DNA of 64,000 nt, taken from NCBI RefSeq assembly GCF_000224145.3, contig NW_004190387.2:101464-165463 (forward strand). Reading direction: 5' to 3'. The notes below the pieces were generated by a model. That model was not told the origin of the DNA and made no database searches. It saw only the letters and a list, made by a program, of their open reading frames with translations. Positions 39,501 through 58,668 of the stretch are shown here, piece by piece. The stretch's first letter is position 1; each line of letters starts with the position of its first letter. Source of the DNA: Ciona intestinalis (lineage: Eukaryota; Chordata; Ascidiacea; Phlebobranchia; Cionidae). Both the position numbers and the translations under genes were made by a program.

Positions 39501-40770
39501 CGATTCCCCTTTATCGGGCTGTGGGGGCTTCGCGGATAACGAATCCGGTGAGAACAAAGTTTTAAGTTTGTGCAAATCATTGTTTTGAGTTTTTATAACT
39601 TTAGGCAAATCAAATAACGTCGTTTAAACAAGTCTCTAATCGAAATAATCAGTAAATGGTTTATTTCTATTATTTTCGCGAGGCGGCGCAATAACAATTA
39701 TCCTGACTTGTGCGTCATGGCGCCGACATGAAACGTTTAGAAGCACATTTTTCAAAGTCTAAAAGAAAAGATGTCTAAACTATATTTTATACCACTTTTT
39801 TAAACGATCTTTGCTATTGCTTTTCAAAGAGACAAACAAGTTTATGTTATGTTGTTCTATGTTGTTTTAATAAATATGTTGTTTTAATAAACAGTATTAC
39901 AACTTTGTATATTACACTCAGCCGCTGTATCAACGACCGGTCACGGGGAATCTATTATGAAAGTAAATCTCGCGCGATTGATTGCAATGCATGTTGAACA
40001 CGGTAAGTTCTATTCGATAAGAAGTTTCATTTTACTATAACGGTTGCATTCTGTGAATAAGATTTGTTTACCATCAAATGGGACGATAAATTCATGTCCT
40101 TTCTTCCCCCACCTTATTACACGTAAAAATACCACAAACAATTTTTAATTAGAGTCATGAATACATTTTAGAGTCAAGAAAATACTGTTATATAATTCTG
40201 TAAATATTCGTTGTTTACTACCAAATAAGACAAGAAAGAGAACTAAAAATGTCTCATATTACCCCAACCGAGCAGAGCTACGGTAAGTTGGGTAAATAAT
40301 CATTGTTTAATGCCAAAATGGGACGACAAAAAAATTAAAAGCAACCCCCCCACCGCTACCATACACAAAGTTTTTAACAATTAACAACGCTCTTTTAGAG
40401 TCACGAAGATACGGTTTTATAATTCTGTAAGTTTTCGTTGTGTACTACCAAATGGGACGAGAAAAGAGAAATACAATCTCAATTCAACCTACTATGGCAT
40501 TTCATTTTTCTATTTTTAACTCAAATTTTAATTTTAGGTCTTTCCCCGACCGCTGCGACAACCAAAGCTCTTAACCACATGCGGCGCAGAGTGACTGGCA
40601 ATGGTGGCGCTATATCAGTGGACGCTAGAGGGCGTATAGGAGTCCAGCACTCGACAAATCATATGACATGGGCGCGCATTGGGGGGATGCGCAACGACGA
40701 CGAAACCCCTTCAAACAACGTTGTTGAATACGGCTCCAACCAAACGAACGGTCGTCAAGAGAAAATCTAG
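36532..40770 (+). CDS. ASRGL1: Isoaspartyl peptidase/L-asparaginase (ASRGL1)
   Basis: Known role: Ntn hydrolase that self-cleaves before a threonine and hydrolyses L-asparagine and beta-aspartyl dipeptides. Exons: 36532-36680, 36959-37041, 38415-38557, 38929-39092, 39399-39547, 39922-40002, 40538-40770 (TAG 40768-40770). All phases agree; 1002 nt, 333 aa (human 308). N-terminus [13 protein letters not shown], then [36 protein letters not shown]. The cleavage site is [11 protein letters not shown] with Thr184 as predicted nucleophile; Asp precedes it, as in glycosylasparaginase, where human ASRGL1 has Gly. [19 protein letters not shown] and [17 protein letters not shown] follow. An Asn/Gly/Thr-rich leader precedes the conserved start. 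Exon 3 lies between two inverted MITE copies. Confidence 0.92.
36719..36890 (-). mobile_element. SINE, 5'-truncated
   Basis: CATTCATTCTCGAGTGGCGG tail end at the left, body through GACAATTTAGACAACCCA and CCACTGGGTTCGAGC; ASRGL1 intron 1. Confidence 0.65.
37067..37263. mobile_element. MITE copy
   Basis: ACAGTAGGTTGGGGGAAGAC to TTTCCCACTCTACTATA; begins 26 bp after ASRGL1 exon 2. Confidence 0.8.
37317..37484. mobile_element. MITE copy, left end missing
   Basis: Starts at GATGGGACACCTTTAGCAC and ends CCCCACCCTATTATA; ASRGL1 intron 2. Confidence 0.7.
37790..38110. repeat. Degenerate minisatellite, ~30-40-bp period
   Basis: About eight imperfect units in ASRGL1 intron 2, each with a (T)ACCGCAA core followed by TTAATCA and a T-rich stretch (37793, about 37833, 37855, 37949, 37974, 38031). 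Confidence 0.55.
38178..38374. mobile_element. MITE copy, 40 bp upstream of ASRGL1 exon 3
   Basis: ATAGTCGGGTTTGGATAGAT to CTCCCTACCCTACTATA, reverse orientation. Confidence 0.8.
38570..38664. mobile_element. MITE half copy, 13 bp downstream of ASRGL1 exon 3
   Basis: GGCGGGGCAAGATGGGACAC to TATATGGGAGTTGTGG, forward orientation; complementary to the right half of 38178-38374. Confidence 0.75.
39284..39372. mobile_element. MITE right half
   Basis: TTATGTAATTCTGTAAATAC to TTACCCCACCTCATTATA; 26 bp before ASRGL1 exon 5. Further decayed halves lie at about 40045-40125, 40150-40270 and 40300-40490. Confidence 0.6.
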
Positions 40771-41378
40771 TTTTCTTGGTTTAGTTTGTTTGTTATGTAT
40801 ATTTATAGCGAACAAGCTGTACCAACTAGAGCGTTTTACATTTACTTTTTCTAGGTCTTGGTGTTATACTATTACGTCAAACTATTTTTTTTATTTTGAT
40901 GCATAATATTTCTTCTAAATTGTACTAAAATATTATTTTTTTAAATTAAAGAAAAATTGTCTCTTTTTCTCCTACGAAGTTTGGTTTTTATTTTTTTTTA
41001 TCCTAGTTTTATGATTTTAAATGAAATATTTTAAATTTACTTGCTCGAATGCCCAATTTTGATACAATTCATTTCTGTCCTTGTGTTTTGTTACGTCACA
41101 ATATACATAGTCATATTTCGTTTTGATATTTCCTGAGAGTTTATTCAACAATCTAACTGCTGGCATCTAAGGTCTTGCATAGTTACGTGCCTACGGTTTA
41201 AACCCTTTAAATGTTTAGTTTACTACCAAATACGACGGAAGAAGTCTGTACCTTACAGTGGTAATATTTTAGAAGTTTTTACAATATTTGGAAATTAAAA
41301 CAGCAAATAGAACTACCACACATTTACAAATTACGCGAAATTTAATTTAGTACAGCAGTGCGTGCGCGTGTTTATAAT

Positions 41379-41582
41379 TATAGTAGGGTGGGGGAATTTG
41401 GGACACCTTTAGCACATTATATCTAAATATCCTGATCGTGTCTTAAACAATCAAAAACGGTGTAGGCCTATGGGGGTCGTGACTCGTGAGGAAACAGTTT
41501 TATAATTATTTAAATTTTCTTTATTTACTGCCAAACTAAAAATATAATGAAAGGGTGTCCCATCTTCCCCCGCCCTACTTTA
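41379..41582. mobile_element. MITE copy
   Basis: TATAGTAGGGTGGGGGAATT to TTCCCCCGCCCTACTTTA. Confidence 0.75.
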
Positions 41583-41935
41583 CATTTCTCTTAATTTTGA
41601 TCATAGTTTGACCTTCGTTGTACTTTTTATAAAGTGAGATTAATTACTTTGAGGTTATTATGACGTAACAAATGTTTTCCGGATGTCCAAATATGTTACT
41701 ACGCGAGTGTCACGTGGTGGCGATGACTCATGCTGTCCTTTGTTCGTGCTTTATTACGTCACAATATACATAGTCATAGCTCGTTCCAGTTGCGGAAGTG
41801 ACGTATAGACAGGTGAAGCTACTACAGAACTAAGCCACAAAACAAACAGGTTAGATTTTGCATAATACGCAGCACGCTTATAGGTTATCTAGTTTTATAG
41901 TTATTAGTTATAGATAGAGCTGTAATTGCTATATA

Positions 41936-42126
41936 TAGTAGGGCAGGAGAAAACCGGACACCTTTAGAACATAATATTCAAATATCCTGATCGTGTTTTA
42001 AACAATTAACAACGGTCTATGGGAGTCGTGAGGATACGGTTTTATAATTCTTTGAATGCTCTTTGTTTACTACCAAAATGGGTCGAGAAAATAAAATGAT
42101 GTCCCATCTTCCCCCCACTCTACTAT
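41936..42126. mobile_element. MITE copy
   Basis: TAGTAGGGCAGGAGAAAACC to CCCCCCACTCTACTATA. Confidence 0.8.
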
Positions 42127-42408
42127 ATATAGTAGGCCAGGGTGAGAGAAATAGTAAAGCTACAGTACATAGGCTATTCTAAAGTTAAAGGGTTATAGTT
42201 GTATAGGTTTACCCTAAAGTTACAATAACAAAGCTGTAATTAAAACTATATATATAGTAGGTCGGGGTAACATGGTGAGAGTTTTCATTCATATACCGTT
42301 GCCCCACCACTCTAAAACAGGATGTAAATTGTTCAAAACAAAATTGGGATGCGAATGGTTTCTTGTCTTACTCCATAGTACTATACGGTTATGCTTACAG
42401 AACACACA

Positions 42409-42604
42409 TATAAGAGTGAAAGAAGATGGGACACCTTTTGCACATAATATCCAAATATCCTGATCGTGTATTAAACAATTAACAACGGTCTGTGGAAGTC
42501 GTGAAGATACGGTTTTATAATTCATTGAATGTTCTTTGTTTACTACCAAATGAAAAGAGAAAACTAAACGAAAAGGTGTCCCATCTTTCCCCACCCTACT
42601 ATAT
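42409..42604. mobile_element. MITE copy
   Basis: TATAAGAGTGAAAGAAGATG to TTTCCCCACCCTACTATA; ends 95 bp before the Kazal gene start codon. Confidence 0.75.
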
Positions 42605-42698
42605 ATACATAAATTCAGTTTTAACCTAGGTTTATAAATACAAAACTTTATTATTTGGCAGTTACTACTGGATTTGAAGAGTTCTGAAAAGTTACAAA

Positions 42699-44690
42699 AT
42701 GAAATATATATTTCTGTTGTGTTTACTAGTATGTGGTGTTTACGCGTCGAATGCAGTTCAAGGTATGTGTGTACGTACGTATGTATGTATGTATGTATAT
42801 AGCTACACCAATAACATAGACAATGACAAGGGGTACAGCGACCACTTTTTACTATTTAAATGTACAGGTAGGGTGGGGGAAGATGGGACATATTTTAACT
42901 ATCCTTTCTCGTCTCATTTATTAGTAAACAAAAAACATTCAAAAAAATATAAAACTACATCCTTACGACTTCCACAGACTGTTGTTAATTGTTTAAAACA
43001 CGGTCAGGATATTTAAATATTATGCGCCAAAGGTGTCCCATCTTTCCCCACCCTCTACTATATAGTAGGGTGGGGTAAGATACGGCACGTTTTAATATTT
43101 TTTTTAGCCCCATAGTAGTAAACAAAGAATACTTACAGAATCATGTAAAACCGTATCCCCACTACTCTAAAAGAGCGTTGTTAACTACTCAAAACACGAT
43201 TAGAAAATATAGGGTTTAGGTGTTATAATGGTATCCTATCTTGCCCCACATTACTGTATTATAGGCAACATAATAGATATTAAAGATTTTATATTATTTT
43301 CAGAAAAGGTATACGACTGCAACAATATTCCGGGTGGTCCGAAAAGCAACTTATTTGTGAAGGTGATTAGTTTGTAAGCGCTACTGCTGTTAAATGAATG
43401 TAACTTATTAAACCTCGCGCGTGGCGGTTTGTTTCATACACCACGTGCCCGATTACGAGTTACGATGTATGTAACCTTTTGAATTTCCGTTTGGCTGACA
43501 ATTTAGACAAACAATAAGGAAGCACTGATCAAGTTGAAGCATTCACTGTTAGGTTTTGCCAAAAGACACGTACGCAATAATGGTGGCAGCGACGAGCTTC
43601 GACGCTTGAACCTGTTACCTTTGGTATAGAGGCATTCATTCATTAATAATAGAAACAGTAAATAATAATCCAAAATGTTTTAAACAAATAACAACGGTCT
43701 ATGAGAGTCGTGAAGATACGGTTTTATAATTCTGAAAATATCCTTTGTTTACTACCAAATGGGACTAGAAAATAGAATGATAAGCTGTCCCATCTTCTCC
43801 CACCCTACTATAATAATACATTTAAACATATTAACACCTCATTAGGCGGCATCAGGAGTGGTGGAATGCAGATGCCAACAGTTATTGGGCGGATGTAAGA
43901 GAAACTATGCACCTGTTTGTGACGTCACAGGAGAATCATACAGCAACTTTTGTACGTTCTGTCACACGGTTGGAAAAAATCTCGCAAACGGGTAAATATT
44001 TTATGTTAATACTTAAATGGCTACGTTTTATTTTAACCCAAGTTATATTACAGGCCTTTGCCTATCCCGTTTTTTTTGTTTTTCGATGATAATTAAATTT
44101 ATAGATATAGTAAGGTGGGGTAAGATGGGACACATTTTCATTCTATTTTCTCCTGCCATTTGGTGATTATATACCTGTATATATAACGTTCTAACCGTGT
44201 TAACCGTGTTTTATCCAATTTAATAACACCTATGTTGTAAATGGCAAGTCAATACGGTTGCACGTATTGACGGAATGAAGTTTTGTATACACGGATAATT
44301 CGTATATGAAAAGCAAGCATTTTGACATTTTTGTAAAAGTTTTTACTAAATTGACTCATGCGTTGCTACTAAGAATATATAGTAGGGTGGGGGAGATGGG
44401 ACACCTTTAGCACAAAATATCCAATATCCTGATCGTGTTTTAAAGAATTAACAACAGTTTATGGGAATCGTGAGGATACGGTTTTATAATTCTTCAAAAT
44501 TTTTGGTTTACAAATAAATTCGACACGAAAATAGAATAATTAGGTGTCCGATCTTCCCCCACCCTACTATACCAATTCGAGACATGCAAAATAATTGGAA
44601 GTCAAATATCTAACTAATAAAAATATTCTGATTTCCAACAGAACCCCCCCGCCCGTGTATAAAGGATCACAGGAAAACGAAGAATGTTAG
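42699..44690 (+). CDS. Secreted Kazal-type protein, 105 aa
   Basis: Exons: 42699-42762, 43304-43362, 43846-43991, 44642-44690 (TAG 44688-44690); 318 nt with all phases agreeing. Residues 1 to about 17 form a signal peptide (MKYIFLLCLLVCGVYA). The mature part has eight Cys. Six fit a Kazal domain: C, x6, then C-x7-C ending in YAPVC, x10 with SYSNFC, C-x2-C, and a Cys as the very last residue. Two extra Cys lie before the domain. Kazal domains usually inhibit serine proteases by a loop after the second Cys, but some have other roles. No second Kazal unit is visible. Introns 1 and 3 contain MITEs. The domain call is firm; protease inhibition is inferred from the family only. Confidence 0.85.
42863..43062. 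mobile_element. MITE copy
   Basis: CAGGTAGGGTGGGGGAAGAT to CCACCCTCTACTATA; Kazal gene intron 1, directly followed by another copy. Confidence 0.8.
43062..43259. mobile_element. MITE copy, abutting the previous one
   Basis: TATAGTAGGGTGGGGTAAGA to TGCCCCACATTACTGTA. Same orientation as the copy to its left, sharing the TA junction. Confidence 0.75.
43395..43635 (-). mobile_element. SINE, 5'-truncated
   Basis: Body and CAATTTAGACAAACAATAAG, then CAGCGACGAGCTTCGACGC block; Kazal gene intron 2. A MITE right part follows at 43672-43812. Confidence 0.6.
44379..44571. mobile_element. MITE copy
   Basis: ATAGTAGGGTGGGGGAGATG to CCCCCACCCTACTATA; Kazal gene intron 3. Confidence 0.85.
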
Positions 44691-46005
44691 AACTAACTTC
44701 TTGAGACATTTGTATAAATACTCAATTATGGCGGTCGTTCTTTGTTTGAAATATTTTGTAATACACTATAATGAGTTTGGCTTGTAATGTTAATGTTATT
44801 GTTAAAACATACACCGTCTGTATTGCGAACATGGAAGTTACAATTTATAATTATATAAGCATTTTATGTGCGGAACACAGGCGGCTTTTAAGCGAGTAAT
44901 ATGTGTTACGAACGGCCTGTACATATTTCTTGTTTATTTTTTAAAAATTTTTAAAGAAATTTGGCGCTTATTTGCAACGTTGCAAATGCCCAAGATTTAT
45001 GGACGTCACTAAACGACACAAAAGGACATATGTTTTTAAGGTATACACGTATGCAAAGACTTAGCTAAATAAGCGCTGCCAGCTTTGGTCGTACAGTTTA
45101 CGATTCCGCAGTTTTATATCCAAACCATGAACTATCATTTCGTTTCATATGCACAGTAAATAATGCTGTTGTCAAAAAACAATTCAATAAAACTAATCGT
45201 TTAATTTCCTAAAATAGCAAAAATAGCGAAACCTCACATACAAATAACAATAAAACAATTGACAACATTTTTTCAGAATCTTGAGAATAACGGTTACGTA
45301 ATTCTATAAATATTCTTTGTTTACTATCATGTGGGACGAAGAACGGGTTAAAAACATGATGTACCATCTTACCCCAACCTACTATACATATAATTCTATC
45401 CCTCTGCAACCTTTATTTACTTTCTGATCACTTTTATGTTACATTGAGTAACCAATACATTAATAAACTGCGTACAAGCAAACCAATGTAGTTGACTGTT
45501 ACACTTAAGGCTCAAATAATATAAGGCTTAAATAGTATACTAAGATCACACAGCCACACAACTGTACGCGTCTCTGCCTACAGTGGTTTCACAGTGAAAC
45601 GCTTGCTGTCGCATTGCAGTGTCTGCCTGCTCTCATTATTACCAATTAGAAGTTGAATCAATGTAACTTGCTTTAGCTTCCATAACCCACGGACTAGAGG
45701 CATAGGCGTGGTAACCATTATATGCCACTAAGCAATTATACGTTGAATCAATGTAACTTGCTTTTAGCTGAAACATGCAACCTGGGGCGCCGTAACCACT
45801 AAGCTATGGCGTTAATATAAATTGCATTGCAGGTTCACGCAAAGTTGCGCTTAAGTGTTCTGATATGGGTCATTAAACAAAGCGTCCGTTTAATTTAGAT
45901 TTTTTCGAATTTGGCTTGGACACTCTGTTTGCTGGTAAAAGACTGTAGAAAAAATATCGACTTTTGATTTTAAGTAGAATAGAAAAAGCTCTGTAATGTA
46001 TATTA

Positions 46006-46194
46006 TATTGTGGGTTAAGATGAATACCGTTGGAATATTTTTTTTCGCTATTTCTAGTCGTGTTTTGAACAAATAACAAGGATCTTTTGGGCGGTGAGAA
46101 AACGGTTGTTTATTTCAGTAAATGTTCCTTGTTTACAACTAAATTGGACGAGAAAGGAGAATGAAACATCGACCATCCTACCCCAACATATTAT
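46006..46194. mobile_element. MITE copy, diverged
   Basis: ATTGTGGGTTAAGATGAATA to CTACCCCAACATATTATA. Confidence 0.6.
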
Positions 46195-46929
46195 ATATTA
46201 AATAAAACATGTATGTTCTACAAAGATTCTAAAAATTTAATAGTTTTTCGAATATATATATAAAACACTATCAAAATTTCAGTAATTTTTTTTATTTAAC
46301 AACACATCGGAACATTTGTACAACAAGGCTGATAAACAACGTTAGTAGTGCTTCGACAGTAAAAGCTAAAAAAACAACAACAAAAACTTGACAAAAAAAA
46401 AGCAAAAAATACAACGAAAAATTCAAAATGGTAAACCAAAAATTTGCTCATTTTTCATCACGGAACAAAAAAAAATGGATTCGATTTAAAAATTATAAAT
46501 CAAATCACTGAAGAATAAATAAAAAAGTGATTAGAATTGACTGACAAAACAACACAATGTATAAATTACGGTAAAAAAAATTGTTCGAAAATAAAAAAAG
46601 TCAAGATTCAAAAGTTTGATTAGAAAGTGCCTGCGTTTTAAGTACGTTTCGTAAACTGTATTTCATTATTATTTAAATATTTTTTGCCAATATTTGTTTT
46701 TATAGCCGGTGGCCCTTTTCCTGGAGACTCTACAGTCTCTATACACCGCTGGTCTATAACGTTAAATTTGTTGCAACATATTATTGTGATATTTATTTCA
46801 CTGGTTTAGCAGCAAGTTGTTAAAACAAGACATAAACGGGGTGTTCGGGCACCAATTAGGAAACCGTGTAGTTGTCTACGTATGTAGCGTGCATGTATTA
46901 GTTGTCCGGCAGTAATGTGTGTACGTATT

Positions 46930-47168
46930 ATTATAGTGGGGTGGGGGAAGACGGGACACCTTTGGCTTATAATATGGTAGGGTTGGGGAAATATGGGACA
47001 TCTTTGGCACATAATATCCAAATATCCTGATCGTGTTTTAAACAATTAACAGCAGTCTATGGGAGTCGTGAGGATACGGTTTTATAATTTTTTAAATGTT
47101 CTTTGTTTACTACTAAATGGGGCGAAAAAATAGAATGAAAATGTGTCCCATCTTCCCCGCCCAACTAT
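46930..47168. mobile_element. MITE copy preceded by a broken left end
   Basis: TATAGTGGGGTGGGGGAAGA starts a ~45-bp fragment, then GGTAGGGTTGGGGAAATATG starts a full copy ending CCGCCCAACTATA. Confidence 0.7.
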
Positions 47169-47883
47169 ATTATATAGTAAGCATTTTACTTACAGACTGG
47201 AACTTATGTAGTTTAAGAGTTATATACGCAATAAAGTGGTTTGTATAATATTTGTCATTCCAGCAGCAACAACAAGGTATGATTCTGAAGTCAGACATAG
47301 GAAAAGTTGGAATATGATTTTTAACGGTCGTTTTTGAGCAGCAAATTCTGGCAAGCGAGCAACTTATATTTAACATTGTTTTGCTACATAGTAAAGTTAG
47401 AATATGGTTTGTTGTTTGTGCTATAGCAGCGGAATGGATAGTCAGCACCTATGTTTATAAACACACGTTCTTATGCATTAGTACGTAAAGCTGTACACCT
47501 TTGAAAAAAGCGCTATAATAATTGGGTATACCGCATTTTATAACGTCGCCGCCGTGACGTCACGAATTTGTGACGTCACCGCCATGACGTCACGAAACTA
47601 CATCGAGCACAGCGAACGATACCTTTCTCGTGACGAAAATACTGAAACTAAAATAGCGCTCGCGCAGATATGTACACAACTATACACGATGATGACGTAA
47701 GAGGTAGAAAAATAGAATATAAACTTATGAACTCTGCGATTCGTGGTTGGATTTTTCGATTCATAAATAGAAAAAGAGATAGAAGCATTTCGTTGGTTTC
47801 TCACCACTTTTAAAAGTCACTTCGGCGGGGCTTGAACTTGGCACCCTTGGAATGTAGTTTTCGGGTGGTGGTTGGTGGGATCT

Positions 47884-55636
<7,753 letters not shown>

Positions 55637-57151
55637 TATCAGCAATAATAATAATAAGAATTAAGAAACTTCAAAATGAAATTCCTGCGAAGAGAAAACG
55701 ATAACATTTTAAGCGATTAAACTGGATAAAAATAGGGTAATAATAGAACGAGTTTGGCCCATAAACCTCAGGCGCCGCAGGTTCTCACCCATAAAGAATA
55801 AACTAGTAAATCGTATTCTGTGTTGTCTCTATCTAAAGCTGTATTTAAATAAAGAACTATAGTTTGCAATGCGCCTTAGTTTTGAAAAGTTTACAATATA
55901 AAAATATAATTGTACAGCTAAATTTAGGGCTTCTAATTTCTGCACTGTTTATATCTAAAAGCGCAATATACGATTAAGACTGGTTTAGGGTGCTTTAGAT
56001 TCCAAAGTCTCGCGCGAATTCGTAAAATAAACACACGGGAACTCGAAGTACAATAGAAATCTCAGATTTCGCAGCAAGTCTGGAATCGCCGTAATCTAAA
56101 AGACATCGACGTGTAGACTTGCCCGTTCATGCTCGAAATAAAAAAAACCCTTATTTACCGAGAATTATCAAAACAACAATTTGCTACGGTCCTAGCAGTA
56201 TAGAAATAACTTTTTGCAAGACGTAATAAAACTGCAATACCGCTTGAAAATTTGTCCACGAACATTTTTAATAAATACATATACATATAAACTGCCTGTT
56301 TAAAAACATTATATATTTAAATCCTTCTTTTTGCAAATTATCAACAAAAAAATATGTTTCCTTTCTGACAAAGTTTTGCTATAGCCCTTTACACGCAATA
56401 ACCTCAAACAGTTAAAAGGTCGTCTCTTTAAATTTAAATCTCCTCGCCGAAAACACACCAAGTGACCCGAAGCTGGTCGACCCGAGCCTAAAGTACGCTT
56501 GCCTAAACTTTTTCCCTATATGCTCAACTATGAGACGTGGACAATACGCAAAAGAACGGCGTCGTGGGGCCGCGTAGAAATCCAATAGGAAAGTGATTTG
56601 TTTCACATGAAAGAAAAGTTTACCGTCGTGTGTTTGTTTTGGACCGGGACAAGCCCGTGCTAGCCGCACCTCGGAGCTGGCTCGGTCTGCTATGAAAACC
56701 AGCGAAAAGAATGAATTTGCGGAGCGATATGAGTTAAGTTAAGGACCTGTTATCCTCATAAGCCTGCAGTTTCAGCAAATCGTCGCTATTTGATATTAAT
56801 AGCTCGTTGTTGGGAAGGCTACCACGTCGTTGCGGTAACTGAGTAAATCTTGTGCGTTTTATTGCCAAGAAAATATTACTTTTACGACATTCCTTTATTT
56901 GCAATACCACATTTATGAACGCCTAAAAACTGATAAAAAAAATCGGAAAAGAAACGATTTACGAATATAAAAAAAACGCTATGTGGTAATCTGACATTTA
57001 TAAACCAGTACAAATTGATAAAAGAACACATAAAAAAACAAAGTTACGGATATTAAAAGCGTTCAGCAGTAATCTGAAAGTGCCAAAAACACGGCCGATT
57101 TTCGTAATATCTAAAGCTACATAATTCTGTATAATAATACACCTACTTCAG

Positions 57152-57346
57152 TACACGCACGGCACTTGAGACGAGTGCTTGTCTTAATAAAGCCAAGTAT
57201 TTCAAATACGGTTTTGAGGTGCAGTACAAATATCAAAACTTAGATTACGTCAAACGCCGAGACATTTATAAACTGGCCTCGTCTTTGGGTGTCAGAGACT
57301 TCAACATGTATGCCAACAGTTTGGCCGGTGGTAATAAATTGGGCAC
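57152..57346 (+). CDS. Putative internal exon, unknown gene
   Basis: Open between a pyrimidine-rich acceptor (CACCTACTTCAG) and a perfect donor (GTAAGT at 57347). The one clean frame encodes 64 aa with balanced composition, including KAKYFKYGFEVQYKYQN and YKLASSLGVRDFNMYA. I recognise no domain. The 82-aa ORF at 57766-58014 downstream does not join it in phase at the obvious acceptor (AATAG at about 57757). It could be chance. Confidence 0.25.
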
Positions 57347-58301
57347 GTAAGTGCAAAAATTACATATTTACTAATTTATTACGTCACGTCAAACATGACT
57401 AATCAGTTTAGCGCCTGTGGAATCGGAAACTGTATTTCGGGCGTGTCGGGACGTCCATGTGTGGTGACTTATTGTCGTATACAGTGTGGTATTAAGTGTT
57501 TGATTGACAGCTGACAAGCTGAGATAAAATCACTTAATTTCGTACTTATGGATGAACTTATAAAGACTGCGATATCCGCTCCAACGCTGGACAATTGCTA
57601 ATTTTTGGTAACTTTCGTCGATGCTTGTTACGCACGAGCGCACACGCACGCGTCGCTTAATCGACGGCTCGTTTTCGGGGTAATCGTCATTTCCGGCCGT
57701 CAATCATCGGCCGGACGTACGCTGCCTGTCGTCACCCACATTGTGACGAAACAATAGGCCATCATATGCCGCTGCAAGTGGACAACCGGGGGCCCGGCTT
57801 AGAAAAATATCGGCCCGGCGCCGGGATATCAAAACTTCCTTCGTTTACACCGCCTAACAAAAATATCCGAACGAAACCGGGGGCTGACTCAAAACCACAG
57901 TTAAATGGAGAAGGGCGTTGGTCCGTTACAACCTATGAACGACAAAGGCGTAGATATGCTGCGACGGCGCACGTGTTAGCTCCTCAACGGTATTTAATGA
58001 TATATAAACCATGAGTATTATCGTCGGGAAATGTGTGTTTAGAATAAAGAACAAAACGCGTAATATGAATAAACGCTTAGGAACGATTATTTCAAGAGCT
58101 CTGGTAGTATTTTAAAGAAACTTTAAAAATACAGCGCTAATTAATCCTACGTTACGTCACAATGCGTATTGTTACGAATACAAGTAAATACGAGAACCGG
58201 GGATTGTATAATAGAGGAACTCTCGTTTCCGGCGAAAAGGACAAGCGCGTTTAGTGACGAAACAATGAAAGTCAAATAAATAATGAGAACTCGCGGAAAG
58301 C

Positions 58302-58467
58302 TTACAAGTGAATTAAATACCGACTCAAGTGGTCCCAGCTGCCCAGGGCGCCGAGTCCTTTGTTCCCGCAGACGGGTGAACAGAGCCCCGGGCTAGGGGT
58401 AAACTGATACTCTTGGAAAACTGGATTCCGTATGGATTCCAACGTCATATAATCACAACGATTGGTG
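58302..58467 (-). CDS. Putative terminal exon, unknown gene
   Basis: Acceptor CAATCTGCCCCAG, then 54 codons to TAA at 58302-58304 (includes SIRNPVFQEYQF and SWDHLSRYLIHL). A further minus-strand open stretch at 58709-58943 encodes a hydrophobic segment (SVAGIVGFVTYILGIVVSS) and could be an upstream exon, but I find no good donor in the right phase. Family unknown. Confidence 0.22.
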
Positions 58468-58495
58468 CTGGGGCAGATTGTGTATTGTACTGTGG

Positions 58496-58668
58496 GGTAA
58501 GATGGGATACTGTTAGCATCTAAATTCCAAATCCCATATTTCGTAATCGTGTTCTGAACAATTAATAACGGTCTTTGAGTCGTGGGGATACGGTTATATA
58601 ATTCTTTGTTTACCACCAAATGGGACGAAAAAAGAGAATGAAATTATGTCCCTTTTTACCCCGAATAT
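58496..58668. mobile_element. MITE copy, diverged
   Basis: GTACTGTGGGGTAAGATGG to TTTTTACCCCGAATATA. Confidence 0.65.

Larger units (their letters stand above)
40771..42698. other. Intergenic, ASRGL1 3' to Kazal gene
   Basis: 1.9 kb. It contains MITEs (41379-41582, 41936-42126, 42253-42385 partial, 42409-42604) and a duplicated ~25-bp block at 41092 and 41754. No other gene seen. Confidence 0.55.
44691..47883. other. Intergenic, Kazal gene to MYB 3' end
   Basis: 3.2 kb without a gene I can support. It holds a MITE right part (45262-45387), MITEs at 46006-46194 and 46930-47168, and a repeated GTTGAATCAATGTAACTTGC (about 45652 and 45743). An A-rich stretch spans 46360-46620. A cluster of three TGACGTCA (47557-47600) lies about 300 bp beyond the MYB stop. 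Confidence 0.55.

Noticed and set aside
56412-56669. 85-aa minus-strand ORF upstream of MYB
   Set aside because: No family resemblance and no splice context; more likely promoter or UTR sequence.
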